Below are positions 44,808-52,454 of a DNA stretch of 64,000 nucleotides, piece after piece (position 1 is the stretch's first letter; every line of letters begins with the position of its first letter). Under the pieces are notes generated by a model. That model searched no databases, had not been told where the DNA came from, and saw nothing but the letters and a program-made list of their open reading frames with translations. The DNA is from DATMRF01 sp035566435 (GTDB taxonomy: Bacteria > Verrucomicrobiota > Verrucomicrobiia > Limisphaerales > UBA8199). Location: positions 1 through 64,000 of the forward strand of contig DATMRF010000147.1 in NCBI GenBank assembly GCA_035566435.1. The letters are read 5' to 3'. The position numbers and the translations under genes are program-made.

Positions 44808-44984
44808 GCGAGTGACAATCGGGAAGTTTTGTGAGGATCTATGAGCGATTCAGGCTTCGAAACCGCCCGGAAAGACATTTGTAACGTTACATATTGCAGA
44901 GCACCACTGTTAACCATTGGTTTAGCAGGTCCGGGGCGAAATTGTGAATAACTTTTTAATAACTATGAAAGAAAACTGTTGACG

Positions 44985-45024
44985 TATAATGGGGTAAAGT
45001 GGGAAAAAGTGGGGTGTTGTGGGG
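44985..45024 (+). promoter_or_regulatory. mraZ promoter with four MraZ boxes
   Basis: TATAAT at 44985-44990 is a consensus -10. From its last T, four TGGGG/TGGGA units start at 44990, 45000, 45010 and 45020, each separated by 5 nt, so exactly 10 bp apart. This is the known direct-repeat operator architecture (TGGGN with 5-nt spacers) bound by MraZ rings, here with four units rather than the commonly reported three. It indicates autorepression of the dcw cluster. Confidence 0.85.
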
Positions 45025-45060
45025 CAAGAGTGCAGGTTTGGTTTTGCCTGTGAATAAGTG

Positions 45061-45525
45061 ATGGACCCGAAAGAGCACATAGAGCCGACGTACTATAACT
45101 CGTCTTACCGTCATGGGGTTGATGAGAAACGTCGTGTTCAGATCCCGGCGAAGTGGCGTCCCCAGCAGCCGGGGGGCGAGTTCACGCTTGTGCTTTGGCC
45201 CAAAGCCAAAGAAGGACCCTGCCTCCGTGCCTTACCCCAAGAGCAGATGGCTGTGCTGATGCGGGATATCGACACAATGCCGAACAGTGACCCGAGCAAA
45301 GTGGTGCTGAAACGGTTCATAGGAAGCGAATCGGTGCAGGCACCACTGGATAAAGTCGGGCGGATTTGTTTGCCGGAGGAGATGGCCAAAGCGGCGAGCA
45401 TAACCGACCAGGCGGTCCTGGTCGGTTTGCTCGACCGGTTCGAGATATGGAATCCGGAGCGCTATGACAAGGTCAAGGCGTCCGACGCGATCATGGCGCA
45501 GGAAGCGTTCAAACTCATGGAGTGA
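45061..45525 (+). CDS. mraZ: Transcriptional regulator MraZ
   Basis: 154 aa from the ATG at 45061 (a GTG directly precedes it). It has two SpoVT/AbrB-like swapped-hairpin halves: HGVDEKRRVQIPAKWRP (first DxKGR-like motif, degenerate to DEKRR) and APLDKVGRICLPEEMAKAA (second DKxGR motif). It usually forms an octamer or dodecamer ring binding the direct repeats immediately upstream, repressing or tuning the cell-division operon. Position at the head of the cluster and the four boxes at 44990-45024 confirm identity. Confidence 0.93.
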   Translation: MDPKEHIEPTYYNSSYRHGVDEKRRVQIPAKWRPQQPGGEFTLVLWPKAKEGPCLRALPQEQMAVLMRDIDTMPNSDPSKVVLKRFIGSESVQAPLDKVGRICLPEEMAKAASITDQAVLVGLLDRFEIWNPERYDKVKASDAIMAQEAFKLME

Positions 45526-45528
45526 TTT

Positions 45529-46131
45529 ATGAGCCTGTTGCGATTGCTAACGGCGGGACGGAGCCTGGTCGGCTCAAAAAATCCCGAAACCCGATACCAC
45601 CTCAGCCGGCAGGGGGCTTTGCCCAAGTTTGGAGGGAAGAAGAACCCATTCCGCGCCACGGCCAGACCGGAGACGGCCCAATCGGCGGCTCTCGCGCCAG
45701 ACAGAGCAGGGAATGAGCCGGTAGAGCCCGTCTTTCCGACCCCGGTCCTGGCGTCTGTGGCCGAAAGCGAAGGGCCGTCCCCCGTTGGTGGGGCAACCGT
45801 CACCGCAAGCGCCACTAGTGCGGGAGTGGTTGCCGCAACATCTCCCCAAGCCCAAGGGCACGGCACCCTGGCCCGCTGCGCCGGCAAACTGAAATCGTTG
45901 CTGGTGCTTCGGCGCGAGCACACGCCGGTGCGTGCAGCGCCGCGATCTGCGAAGCCGATGGTTCAGGCTGAATTATTGTTGGAGAGGGTGCGAGTGGTGA
46001 GGAATGACCTGAGCGATAGCGACGTTGAAATCGTTCCCGTCAAACCGCAGGACCCCCGGGCCGTCGAAAAGCCGGCGGACGGCGGCTGGGAGAAAGTTGC
46101 CGGCCGGCTCTTCGGGGCGGGCAAGGTATAG
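45529..46131 (+). CDS. Unknown protein between mraZ and rsmH
   Basis: 200 aa, beginning 4 nt after the mraZ stop. The basic N-terminus MSLLRLLTAGRSLVGSKN, with RYHLSRQGALPKFGGKKNPF, looks like the conserved part. Residues 45-115 are low-complexity Pro/Ala/Thr/Ser. The C-terminus has AELLLERVRVVRNDLSDSDVEIVPV and ends EKVAGRLFGAG. There is no signal peptide, no membrane helix and no family I know. The gene occupies a fixed dcw slot that in most phyla is empty, so a link to division or its regulation is a fair guess only. Confidence 0.6.
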   Translation: MSLLRLLTAGRSLVGSKNPETRYHLSRQGALPKFGGKKNPFRATARPETAQSAALAPDRAGNEPVEPVFPTPVLASVAESEGPSPVGGATVTASATSAGVVAATSPQAQGHGTLARCAGKLKSLLVLRREHTPVRAAPRSAKPMVQAELLLERVRVVRNDLSDSDVEIVPVKPQDPRAVEKPADGGWEKVAGRLFGAGKV

Positions 46132-46152
46132 CGGGCAGGAAGCCAATGCACA

Positions 46153-47082
46153 GTGCCGGAATTCATTCATCAACCCGCAATGCTGGCAGAGGTGCTGGAG
46201 GCGCTGAGGCCGAAGGCCGGCGGGCGGTACGCCGACGGAACGATCGGTGGGGGTGGACACGCGGCAGCCATTTTGACCGCGAGTTCGCCGACTGGATGGT
46301 TGTATGGGTGCGATCGCGATGGCGCCGCCATTGAAGCCGCACGGCGGCTGCTGGCTGGGTTTGCCGGGCGCTTCGAGCTCCGCCAGGCAAACTTTTCGGA
46401 GCTGCCAAATTGGGTGCCGACGGCGAGCTGCGACGCAGTATTGCTGGATTTGGGTGTGAGTTCGCCGCAACTGGACACAGCAGCGCGCGGGTTCAGTTTC
46501 CAGCAGGATGGGCCGTTGGACATGCGGATGGACACGCGGCAGCCGCTCACGGCCGCCGCACTGGTCAATACGGCGGGCGCGGAAGAACTGGGGAAGCTCT
46601 TTTGGGAACTGGGCGGCGAGCGGGATGCGCGGCGTTTCGGGCGGGCTGTGGTGCGCGAGCGGGAGCGCCGGCCGTTTGAGACGACGCGCCAATTGGCCGA
46701 GTTGATCGAGCGGCTGGCGCCGCGGCGCGGAAAGAAGACGCACCCGGCGACGCGGGTTTTTCAGGCTTTACGCATGGCGGTGAACGACGAGCTGGGAAGT
46801 TTGCAGCAGGGGTTGGCGGGGGCGCTTAAGTTGTTGCGCCCTGGCGGCCGGCTGGCGGTGATCACGTTTCACTCGCTGGAAGATCGGGTGGTGAAAGATT
46901 TCGGGCGCGCGCGGGCGCGGGATTACACATTCACCGGAGGAGTGGATGTTCCAGAGTTGCGCGAGCCGCGCGCGCCGGAGTTGACGTGGGTAAGCCGCAA
47001 AGCGGTGAAGCCCGGTGCGGGGGAGCTGGCTCAAAACCCGCGCAGCCGAAGCGCCCAATTGAGAGTGATGGAAAAGATATGA
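46153..47082 (+). CDS. rsmH: 16S rRNA (cytosine(1402)-N4)-methyltransferase
   Basis: Methylates C1402 in the ribosomal decoding centre. 309 aa starting with GTG at 46153. FIHQPAMLAEVLEAL is the family opening, YADGTIGGGGHAAAIL the SAM-binding loop, YGCDRDGAAI the acidic end of beta-2. VLLDLGVSSPQLDTAARGFSF and GPLDMRMD are the catalytic and substrate motifs. HPATRVFQALRMAVNDEL and ITFHSLEDRVVKDF complete the set. The second gene-sized unit of the dcw cluster, 21 nt after the unknown gene. Confidence 0.95.
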   Translation: MPEFIHQPAMLAEVLEALRPKAGGRYADGTIGGGGHAAAILTASSPTGWLYGCDRDGAAIEAARRLLAGFAGRFELRQANFSELPNWVPTASCDAVLLDLGVSSPQLDTAARGFSFQQDGPLDMRMDTRQPLTAAALVNTAGAEELGKLFWELGGERDARRFGRAVVRERERRPFETTRQLAELIERLAPRRGKKTHPATRVFQALRMAVNDELGSLQQGLAGALKLLRPGGRLAVITFHSLEDRVVKDFGRARARDYTFTGGVDVPELREPRAPELTWVSRKAVKPGAGELAQNPRSRSAQLRVMEKI

Positions 47083-47109
47083 GTGATTTAGGCCCTATGG
47101 GTTTCATTT

Positions 47110-47493
47110 ATGGCTCGGAATCGTAAATCGCAGTCGGCGGCCGCCCGCTTCGGGCCGGCGCTCAAAGCTTTTCTGCTGTGCATCCTCATCGGGGGGGCTG
47201 GGGTGGGGTATGTTTGGCAGAAAGACCAGATCGACAGGCTGGGACGGCAGATTCGAAGCCGCGAAATCCGGTTGGGGCAGTTGGAAGACCAAAATGAAAA
47301 GCTGAGCAAACAACTGGCGACCATGTGCGGGCCCCAATACTTGGAAGCTCAGATTCAGAAACTGAACCTCGGCCTCATGAGGCCGCAACCAAGCCAAATC
47401 TGGGTCCTGACCGAACCGGCCGCCGAAACTCACCGCGCGAATGCGGAACGGCAGTACGCCGCCCAAAACCAGGGCGAGTCACCGTTGCCATGA
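47110..47493 (+). CDS. FtsL-like bitopic division protein
   Basis: 127 aa. A short basic cytoplasmic N-terminus is followed by one membrane helix (ALKAFLLCILIGGAGVGYVW, residues 17-36) and a periplasmic leucine-zipper-like coiled coil (IDRLGRQIRSREIRLGQLED then QNEKLSKQLA). A C-terminal SPOR-less tail ends near PQPSQIWVLTEP. Topology, size and position between rsmH and ftsI identify it as the FtsL equivalent, which recruits FtsW/FtsI. Sequence similarity to classical FtsL is low, as is usual for this family. Confidence 0.75.
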   Translation: MARNRKSQSAAARFGPALKAFLLCILIGGAGVGYVWQKDQIDRLGRQIRSREIRLGQLEDQNEKLSKQLATMCGPQYLEAQIQKLNLGLMRPQPSQIWVLTEPAAETHRANAERQYAAQNQGESPLP

Positions 47494-47517
47494 GTTCGGG
47501 ACACTAAGCCGAATAAA

Positions 47518-47697
47518 ATGAACGACCACTCGATTTTGCCGCCGCCCGTGACGCCGTCGGATGAGGAACCGATCGCCGCGGGCGAGCGGCAAGTTAGGAC
47601 CGAACCAGGCTGCCGGAAACGGCAGGGAATGACAAGTATTTTACCGCCGCCCGTGACGCCGTCGGATGAGGAACCGATCGCCGCGGGCAGGCGGTGA
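47518..47697 (+). CDS. 59-aa ORF with internal duplication between ftsL and ftsI
   Basis: The open frame MNDHSILPPPVTPSDEEPI ... SILPPPVTPSDEEPIAAGRR contains two near-identical 18-residue units, LPPPVTPSDEEPIAAG. They come from two DNA copies about 50 nt long (47535-47588 and 47641-47694), 106 nt apart and differing at a few positions. It begins 25 nt after the ftsL-like stop and its TGA overlaps the GTG at 47694 that could start ftsI. It may be a real short peptide or a decayed 5' duplication of the ftsI leader. Confidence 0.4.
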   Translation: MNDHSILPPPVTPSDEEPIAAGERQVRTEPGCRKRQGMTSILPPPVTPSDEEPIAAGRR

Positions 47698-47705
47698 TTT
47701 TCAAA

Positions 47706-49607
47706 ATGGCGACACGAATTTTATTGCGCCGGCTGCTTTGGTTGACGCTGTTGCTGGGCCTGGCTTTCGCCGGGCTGGGCTACCGACTCCTCGACCTGCA
47801 GGTGCTGCGGCACGAGGAGCTGAGCGCCCTGGCCCAGCAGAATACGCAGAGCGAGTTGCTGCTGGAGCCTCGCCGTGGGGATATCGTCGATGTCAAGGGC
47901 AACCTCCTGGCCACCACCGTTGAGACGAAGACGGTTTGCGCGGAACCGGGGCTCATCGGCAACTACCAGGGTCAGGTCGCCCGTGTCCTTGCCCCGCTGC
48001 TCCAGGCCGAGGAGAGCAAGCTCGCACGGTTGCTCACTCCATGTCTCCGCCAAAACACCAACGGCGAGACCATCACTAACCTCCATGTGGTGCTTAAGAG
48101 GAGGTTACCGGTTGAGACTTGGGAAAAGATACAATCGGCAATGACCAACCTTTCCTCTGGCCTAGCCAGGAATGTCTCGACCAACAAAGCGGCGGTCGCA
48201 GCTTTGCGCAACCTCGGACTCAAGGCGGTTTTTGCGGAGAGCGAACCCATGCGCGCATATCCCAGCCAGCGACTGGCGGCGCATGTCCTGGGCTACGCCG
48301 TCTCGGAAGAGAAGCGGGTTGGGGAGGTCCCTGTGCGGGAGATTGTCGGCAGAGACGGTATCGAGCTGACCTTAAACTCCAAGCTGGCCGGCGTGCGCGG
48401 CTGGCGCGTCACCGAAAGGGACCGCCAGCGCCGCGAGCTGGTGAGCTGGCGGGAGCAGGATATCGAAGCTCACGACGGGCTTAACGTGGTGCTCAGCATC
48501 GATTCAGTGGTGCAGAGCATTGTCGAGCAGGAATTGGCCGTGGCTTTGGAGAAGCATTCGCCCATCAGCATTTCAGGGATCGTGAGCCGTCCGCGCACAG
48601 GCGAAATTCTCGCTATGGCCACCTTGCCGAACTTCGATCCAAACAATCTTGGCGGCGCGACGGCGGACGCTCGCCGCGACCGGGTGGTAACCGACCTCGC
48701 CGAGCCAGGTTCGACCTTCAAAATCGTCGTCGTTTCCGGCGCGCTGAACGACGGTCTGGTGCGACTGACCGATACCTTTGACTGCGAGCACGGAGCGTGG
48801 TCTTACGGCGGCCATACACTCCACGACCACGAGCGTTATGGAGTCCTTTCGGTGGAAAACATCATCACGAAATCCTCGAACATCGGCGCGGGCAAGATCG
48901 GCGTGAAAATGGGACCAGCCCGGCTGTACGATTACATTCGGGATTACGGGTTTGGCAGTATCACCGGAATTCCGCTGCCCGCCGAGGCGCACGGGGTCGT
49001 CTATCCCGTGAGCCGGTGGAGCAAAGTCTCGGTCGCCCAGCTTCCGATGGGCCAAGGTCTGTCCGTGACACGTCTGCAAATGGTGATGGCCATGTGCGCG
49101 ATTGCGAACCAGGGCTGGCTTATGCGGCCGATGTTGGTCGAGCGGCTGGAGGACCGCCAGCATAACGTCGTGGCAAGCTATTCACCTCAGCGGGTCCGGC
49201 AGGTCGTCAGCGAATCGACTGCAAAAGAGATGGTCCAGGCGCTTAAGACGGTAGTTTCACCGGAGGGCACCGCCCCGAAAGCCGCCCTCGAACACTACAC
49301 GGTCGCCGGCAAAACCGGCACTGCCTGGAAGGTCGAGAATGGTTTTTACGTGCGTAAATATTTCTCCTCGTTCATCGGTTTCTTTCCAGCGGATAATCCC
49401 GAACTGTGCATTTCCATCACGATGGACGAACCCAAGCAAGGCTTTTATGGCGGACAGGTTGCAGCCCCGGCTTTCAAAGCCATCGCCGAGCGCGCCGCCG
49501 ATTACCTGAATATCCGCCCCGAGGATGCGATCGCGCCTTCCATCCCGGCCACTCTCGCGGCGCCAGCGGACAGTCCCCCGCTAAAAACGGCCGCCGCCTT
49601 CCCATAG
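47706..49607 (+). CDS. ftsI: Penicillin-binding protein, class B (division transpeptidase FtsI)
   Basis: 633 aa from the ATG at 47706; a GTG at 47694 overlapping the preceding TGA is an alternative (637 aa). A membrane anchor (LLWLTLLLGLAFAGLGYRLLDLQVL) is followed by the pedestal domain (RGDIVDVKGNLLATT) and the transpeptidase domain. Active-site Ser is in EPGSTFKI, SxN is SSN in ITKSSNIGAG, KTG is AGKTGTAWKV. It cross-links septal peptidoglycan with FtsW. No PASTA domains are present. Its place after the ftsL-like gene is standard. What is unusual is that murE does not follow. Confidence 0.93.
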   Translation: MATRILLRRLLWLTLLLGLAFAGLGYRLLDLQVLRHEELSALAQQNTQSELLLEPRRGDIVDVKGNLLATTVETKTVCAEPGLIGNYQGQVARVLAPLLQAEESKLARLLTPCLRQNTNGETITNLHVVLKRRLPVETWEKIQSAMTNLSSGLARNVSTNKAAVAALRNLGLKAVFAESEPMRAYPSQRLAAHVLGYAVSEEKRVGEVPVREIVGRDGIELTLNSKLAGVRGWRVTERDRQRRELVSWREQDIEAHDGLNVVLSIDSVVQSIVEQELAVALEKHSPISISGIVSRPRTGEILAMATLPNFDPNNLGGATADARRDRVVTDLAEPGSTFKIVVVSGALNDGLVRLTDTFDCEHGAWSYGGHTLHDHERYGVLSVENIITKSSNIGAGKIGVKMGPARLYDYIRDYGFGSITGIPLPAEAHGVVYPVSRWSKVSVAQLPMGQGLSVTRLQMVMAMCAIANQGWLMRPMLVERLEDRQHNVVASYSPQRVRQVVSESTAKEMVQALKTVVSPEGTAPKAALEHYTVAGKTGTAWKVENGFYVRKYFSSFIGFFPADNPELCISITMDEPKQGFYGGQVAAPAFKAIAERAADYLNIRPEDAIAPSIPATLAAPADSPPLKTAAAFP

Positions 49608-49639
49608 TGATGTAACCGCAAAAACCATGAAAGGCTAAC

Positions 49640-49855
49640 ATGAGTTCACTTCCGTTTATCTCGCACCACCTGTTTGTCGCGGCGACCAGCCAGGACAGCC
49701 ATGCCCGAGGGATACCGGCTCGGCAGGAGCTGCCACCCCCAGGCCCCGCCGACTCGGTTGACACCGTCCTGCTGGCATTGCGCGAACGTTGCGAACCGGC
49801 GTTCGCCCAGCGCGCAGATAGCTTGCGGCGGGCCATCCTGCTGGCAGAAACCTGA
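49640..49855 (+). CDS. 71-aa ORF in the position normally held by murE
   Basis: The ATG at 49640 has a good Shine-Dalgarno (AAAGG, 5-6 nt upstream), and the stop lies 7 nt before the murF ATG. The product is soluble: LPFISHHLFVAATSQ, a Pro-rich ARQELPPPGPADSVD, then a helix VLLALRERCEPAFAQ with ADSLRRAILLAE. It shows no similarity to MurE that I can see. Spacing and ribosome site argue for translation, perhaps coupling ftsI to murF. The function is unknown. Confidence 0.45.
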   Translation: MSSLPFISHHLFVAATSQDSHARGIPARQELPPPGPADSVDTVLLALRERCEPAFAQRADSLRRAILLAET

Positions 49856-49862
49856 TGCGTTG

Positions 49863-51257
49863 ATGGAAGCTCGTTCCTTACAATTCGTAGTCACGGCCTG
49901 CGCCGGAGAGCTGCAAAGCGGTTCTCCGGCGGCAACCGTTTTCCGGGTCAGCACCGACTCACGCAAGACGCAGGCAGGAGATGTATTCGTAGCCCTTCGC
50001 GGTGAGCGGTTTGATGGTCATGATTTCCTGAGCGACGTGTCCAAAAGGGCGGCGGCCGTAGTGGTGGGCCACGGCCACGTTGTAGCGGACGCGGGCCGGT
50101 GCGCGGTGATCGCCGTGGACGATACCCGCAAGGCGCTGGGGCGTCTCGCGGCCGCGTATCGAAAGGATTTTTGTCTCCCGATTGCGGCCGTCGCCGGCTC
50201 CAATGGGAAGACCACCACTAAAGAACTTATCGCCTCCGTGCTGAGGCAAAGGCTGGCGACCCTATGGAGCGAGGCCAGCTTCAACAACGACATCGGCGTT
50301 CCTTTGACGCTGCTCAGACTCGAAAGGAGCCATCAGGCGGCGGTGCTTGAAGTCGGCACCAACCATCCGGGCGAATTGGAGCCGCTGTTGCGGATGGTTC
50401 GAGCGGACTACGGGATCCTTACCAGCATCGGCCGCGAGCATCTGGAGTTTTTCGGGGATCTCGAGGGAGTTGTCCGGGAGGAAGGCTGGCTGGCCGAGCT
50501 GCTGCCGGCTACCGGCAAGTTGCTCGTGAACGGCGACAGCGCCTGGACTGACCGCATGGTCGGGCGCACCTCCGCGACCGTGGTACGGCTGGGCCTGGGC
50601 GAGGGCAACGATTGGCAAGCCAGCGCGTTGCGCCTGGGGCGGCAGGGACTGACTTTCCGCGTGGAGGCGCCGAAACCGGAGTTCACGGGCGACTATCGAA
50701 TCCATTTGCTCGGCCGTCACCAGGCGCTGAATGCGTTGTTTGCCATTGCGCTGGGAGCGGAATTGGGACTGAGCCGCGCCGAAATCGAACGCGGCCTGGC
50801 GGAGTGCCAGCCGGCCAGGATGCGCCTGCAACTCTGGGAGTCGAACGGTGTGCGCGTGCTTGATGATGCCTACAATGCGAACGCCGATTCCATGTTAACG
50901 GCGCTCGAGACGTTGCAAGCGCTGCCTTGCAAGGGTCGGCGTGTAGCTGTGCTAGGTGACATGGCTGAACTGGGCGTTCACAGTGAGGCCGCCCACGAGG
51001 AGGTCGGCCGGCGTGCTGCGGAATTGGGAATCGCCCAGTTGTTCGCGGTCGGCAAGATGGCGCCGACGATGGCTCGGGGCGCCCGGAGCGCCGGGTTGAA
51101 CCGCGTCTTCGAATTTGCGGACGTAGAATCTGCGGCGGCAGCCGTGAAGCAGTTCGTCAAAGAAGGCGACGTGCTGCTGTTGAAGGCGTCGCGCGCCACC
51201 CGTCTGGAGCGTATTGCCGACGGGCTTCGCTCCGGCGAGGCCGCCGGAAAAAACTGA
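49863..51257 (+). CDS. murF: UDP-N-acetylmuramoyl-tripeptide--D-alanyl-D-alanine ligase
   Basis: Adds D-Ala-D-Ala to the UDP-MurNAc-tripeptide. 464 aa from the ATG at 49863. FRVSTDSRKTQAGDVFVALRGERFDGHDF is the uridine-binding N-terminal domain. The P-loop is AAVAGSNGKTTTKEL. EASFNNDIGVPLTLLRL, VLEVGTNHPGELEPL and DDAYNANADSML are the central and C-terminal signatures of MurF. The stop is immediately followed by the mraY ATG (TGAATG). Its substrate requires MurE, which is not encoded in this cluster. Confidence 0.95.
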   Translation: MEARSLQFVVTACAGELQSGSPAATVFRVSTDSRKTQAGDVFVALRGERFDGHDFLSDVSKRAAAVVVGHGHVVADAGRCAVIAVDDTRKALGRLAAAYRKDFCLPIAAVAGSNGKTTTKELIASVLRQRLATLWSEASFNNDIGVPLTLLRLERSHQAAVLEVGTNHPGELEPLLRMVRADYGILTSIGREHLEFFGDLEGVVREEGWLAELLPATGKLLVNGDSAWTDRMVGRTSATVVRLGLGEGNDWQASALRLGRQGLTFRVEAPKPEFTGDYRIHLLGRHQALNALFAIALGAELGLSRAEIERGLAECQPARMRLQLWESNGVRVLDDAYNANADSMLTALETLQALPCKGRRVAVLGDMAELGVHSEAAHEEVGRRAAELGIAQLFAVGKMAPTMARGARSAGLNRVFEFADVESAAAAVKQFVKEGDVLLLKASRATRLERIADGLRSGEAAGKN

Positions 51258-52442
51258 ATGCTGTATTATTTGAGCCAACACCTGCTCGATTGGTCGGCCA
51301 ATACGCCGTGGGCCGGGCGGCTGTCCGCGCTGCGGCTGTTTGGTTACATCACGGTGCGCAGCGCCGGCGCCGCAGTGACCGCGTTGGTGATCAGCTTATG
51401 GCTGGGACCCCCCGTCATCGCCTGGTTGAAACGGTTGAAATTCGGCCAAGACTACAAGGACAAGGCCGAGTCGGCGGGCGACATGAAGGTCCGGTTGCTG
51501 AGCAAGAAGGGCACGCCCACCATGGGCGGCATCCTGATCGTGCTGGCGTTGAACTTCACAACTCTGTTGTGGGCGCAATGGAATCCACTTGTCGAACTGA
51601 CGCTGCTCTCTGTCGTCGTGCTGACGGGCTTGGGTTTTTACGACGATTATGCAAAGACCACTCAGCAGAGCGGCGGGGGCGCCAGGCCACAGGTCAAACT
51701 CTGGGTGCAAGTCGCGCTGGCGCTATTCGTCGCGGTTTATCTCTGGAAGCTGCCAGCGTGCAGCGATCTCCGGCTGCCGGAGAATAAATCGTCCATTTCC
51801 AGCAATCTGGTGTCAACTCTGATGGTGCCGTTCTACAAATACCCGATCGCGATTGGAGCCGCCCTGGGCATCGTGCTGACGACACTGACGCTGGTCGGCA
51901 GCTCCAACGCGGTCAATCTAACCGATGGTCTGGACGGCCTGGCGATTGGCTGCACTCTCATTGTTTCGCTGGTCTTTCTCGTGCTCACCTACCTTGCCGG
52001 GGACCGAGTGGCCTCGACTTACCTGCTCATCCCGCATGTGCCGGGCGCCGGGGAATTGACGGTCTTTTGCTCCGCGATGTTCGGGGCTGGTCTCGGCTTT
52101 CTCTGGTTCAACTGTCATCCGGCGCAGGTCTTTATGGGCGACACCGGCTCGCTCGCCCTGGGCGGCGCGCTGGGAATCATCGCGGTGCTCATCCATCAAC
52201 CGCTCGTGTTAATCATCGCCGGTGGCGTGTTCGTCATGGAAGCCGGCTCCGTCATTCTGCAAATGGGCTGGTTTCGCTACACCAAACGCAGGCACGGAAC
52301 CGGGCAGCGGCTTTTTCTGATGGCTCCTATCCACCATCACTTTGAAAAAAAGGGCTGGTACGAATCCCAGGTGGTGATGCGATTCTACATTCTGGGAGTG
52401 CTCTGCGCGGTCGTGGCGTTGAGCACGCTCAAACTCAGATAA
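51258..52442 (+). CDS. mraY: Phospho-N-acetylmuramoyl-pentapeptide transferase
   Basis: Transfers phospho-MurNAc-pentapeptide to undecaprenyl phosphate, making lipid I. 394 aa with about ten membrane helices. Conserved motifs: KKGTPTMGGILIV, GFYDDYAKTT (Asp-rich site), SSNAVNLTDGLDGLAIG, FMGDTGSLALGGALG and LMAPIHHHFEKKGW (HHH substrate motif). It starts directly after murF. Confidence 0.96.
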   Translation: MLYYLSQHLLDWSANTPWAGRLSALRLFGYITVRSAGAAVTALVISLWLGPPVIAWLKRLKFGQDYKDKAESAGDMKVRLLSKKGTPTMGGILIVLALNFTTLLWAQWNPLVELTLLSVVVLTGLGFYDDYAKTTQQSGGGARPQVKLWVQVALALFVAVYLWKLPACSDLRLPENKSSISSNLVSTLMVPFYKYPIAIGAALGIVLTTLTLVGSSNAVNLTDGLDGLAIGCTLIVSLVFLVLTYLAGDRVASTYLLIPHVPGAGELTVFCSAMFGAGLGFLWFNCHPAQVFMGDTGSLALGGALGIIAVLIHQPLVLIIAGGVFVMEAGSVILQMGWFRYTKRRHGTGQRLFLMAPIHHHFEKKGWYESQVVMRFYILGVLCAVVALSTLKLR

Positions 52443-52454
52443 GCATGAACCCGG

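Noticed and set aside
44979..44990. TTGACG immediately followed by TATAAT before mraZ as a -35/-10 pair
   Set aside because: The boxes abut with no spacer, so they cannot act as one promoter; only TATAAT is kept as a -10.
49640..49855. 71-aa ORF as a murE remnant
   Set aside because: No MurE motif (P-loop GTNGKTT, DNPR) is visible in any frame of the gap.
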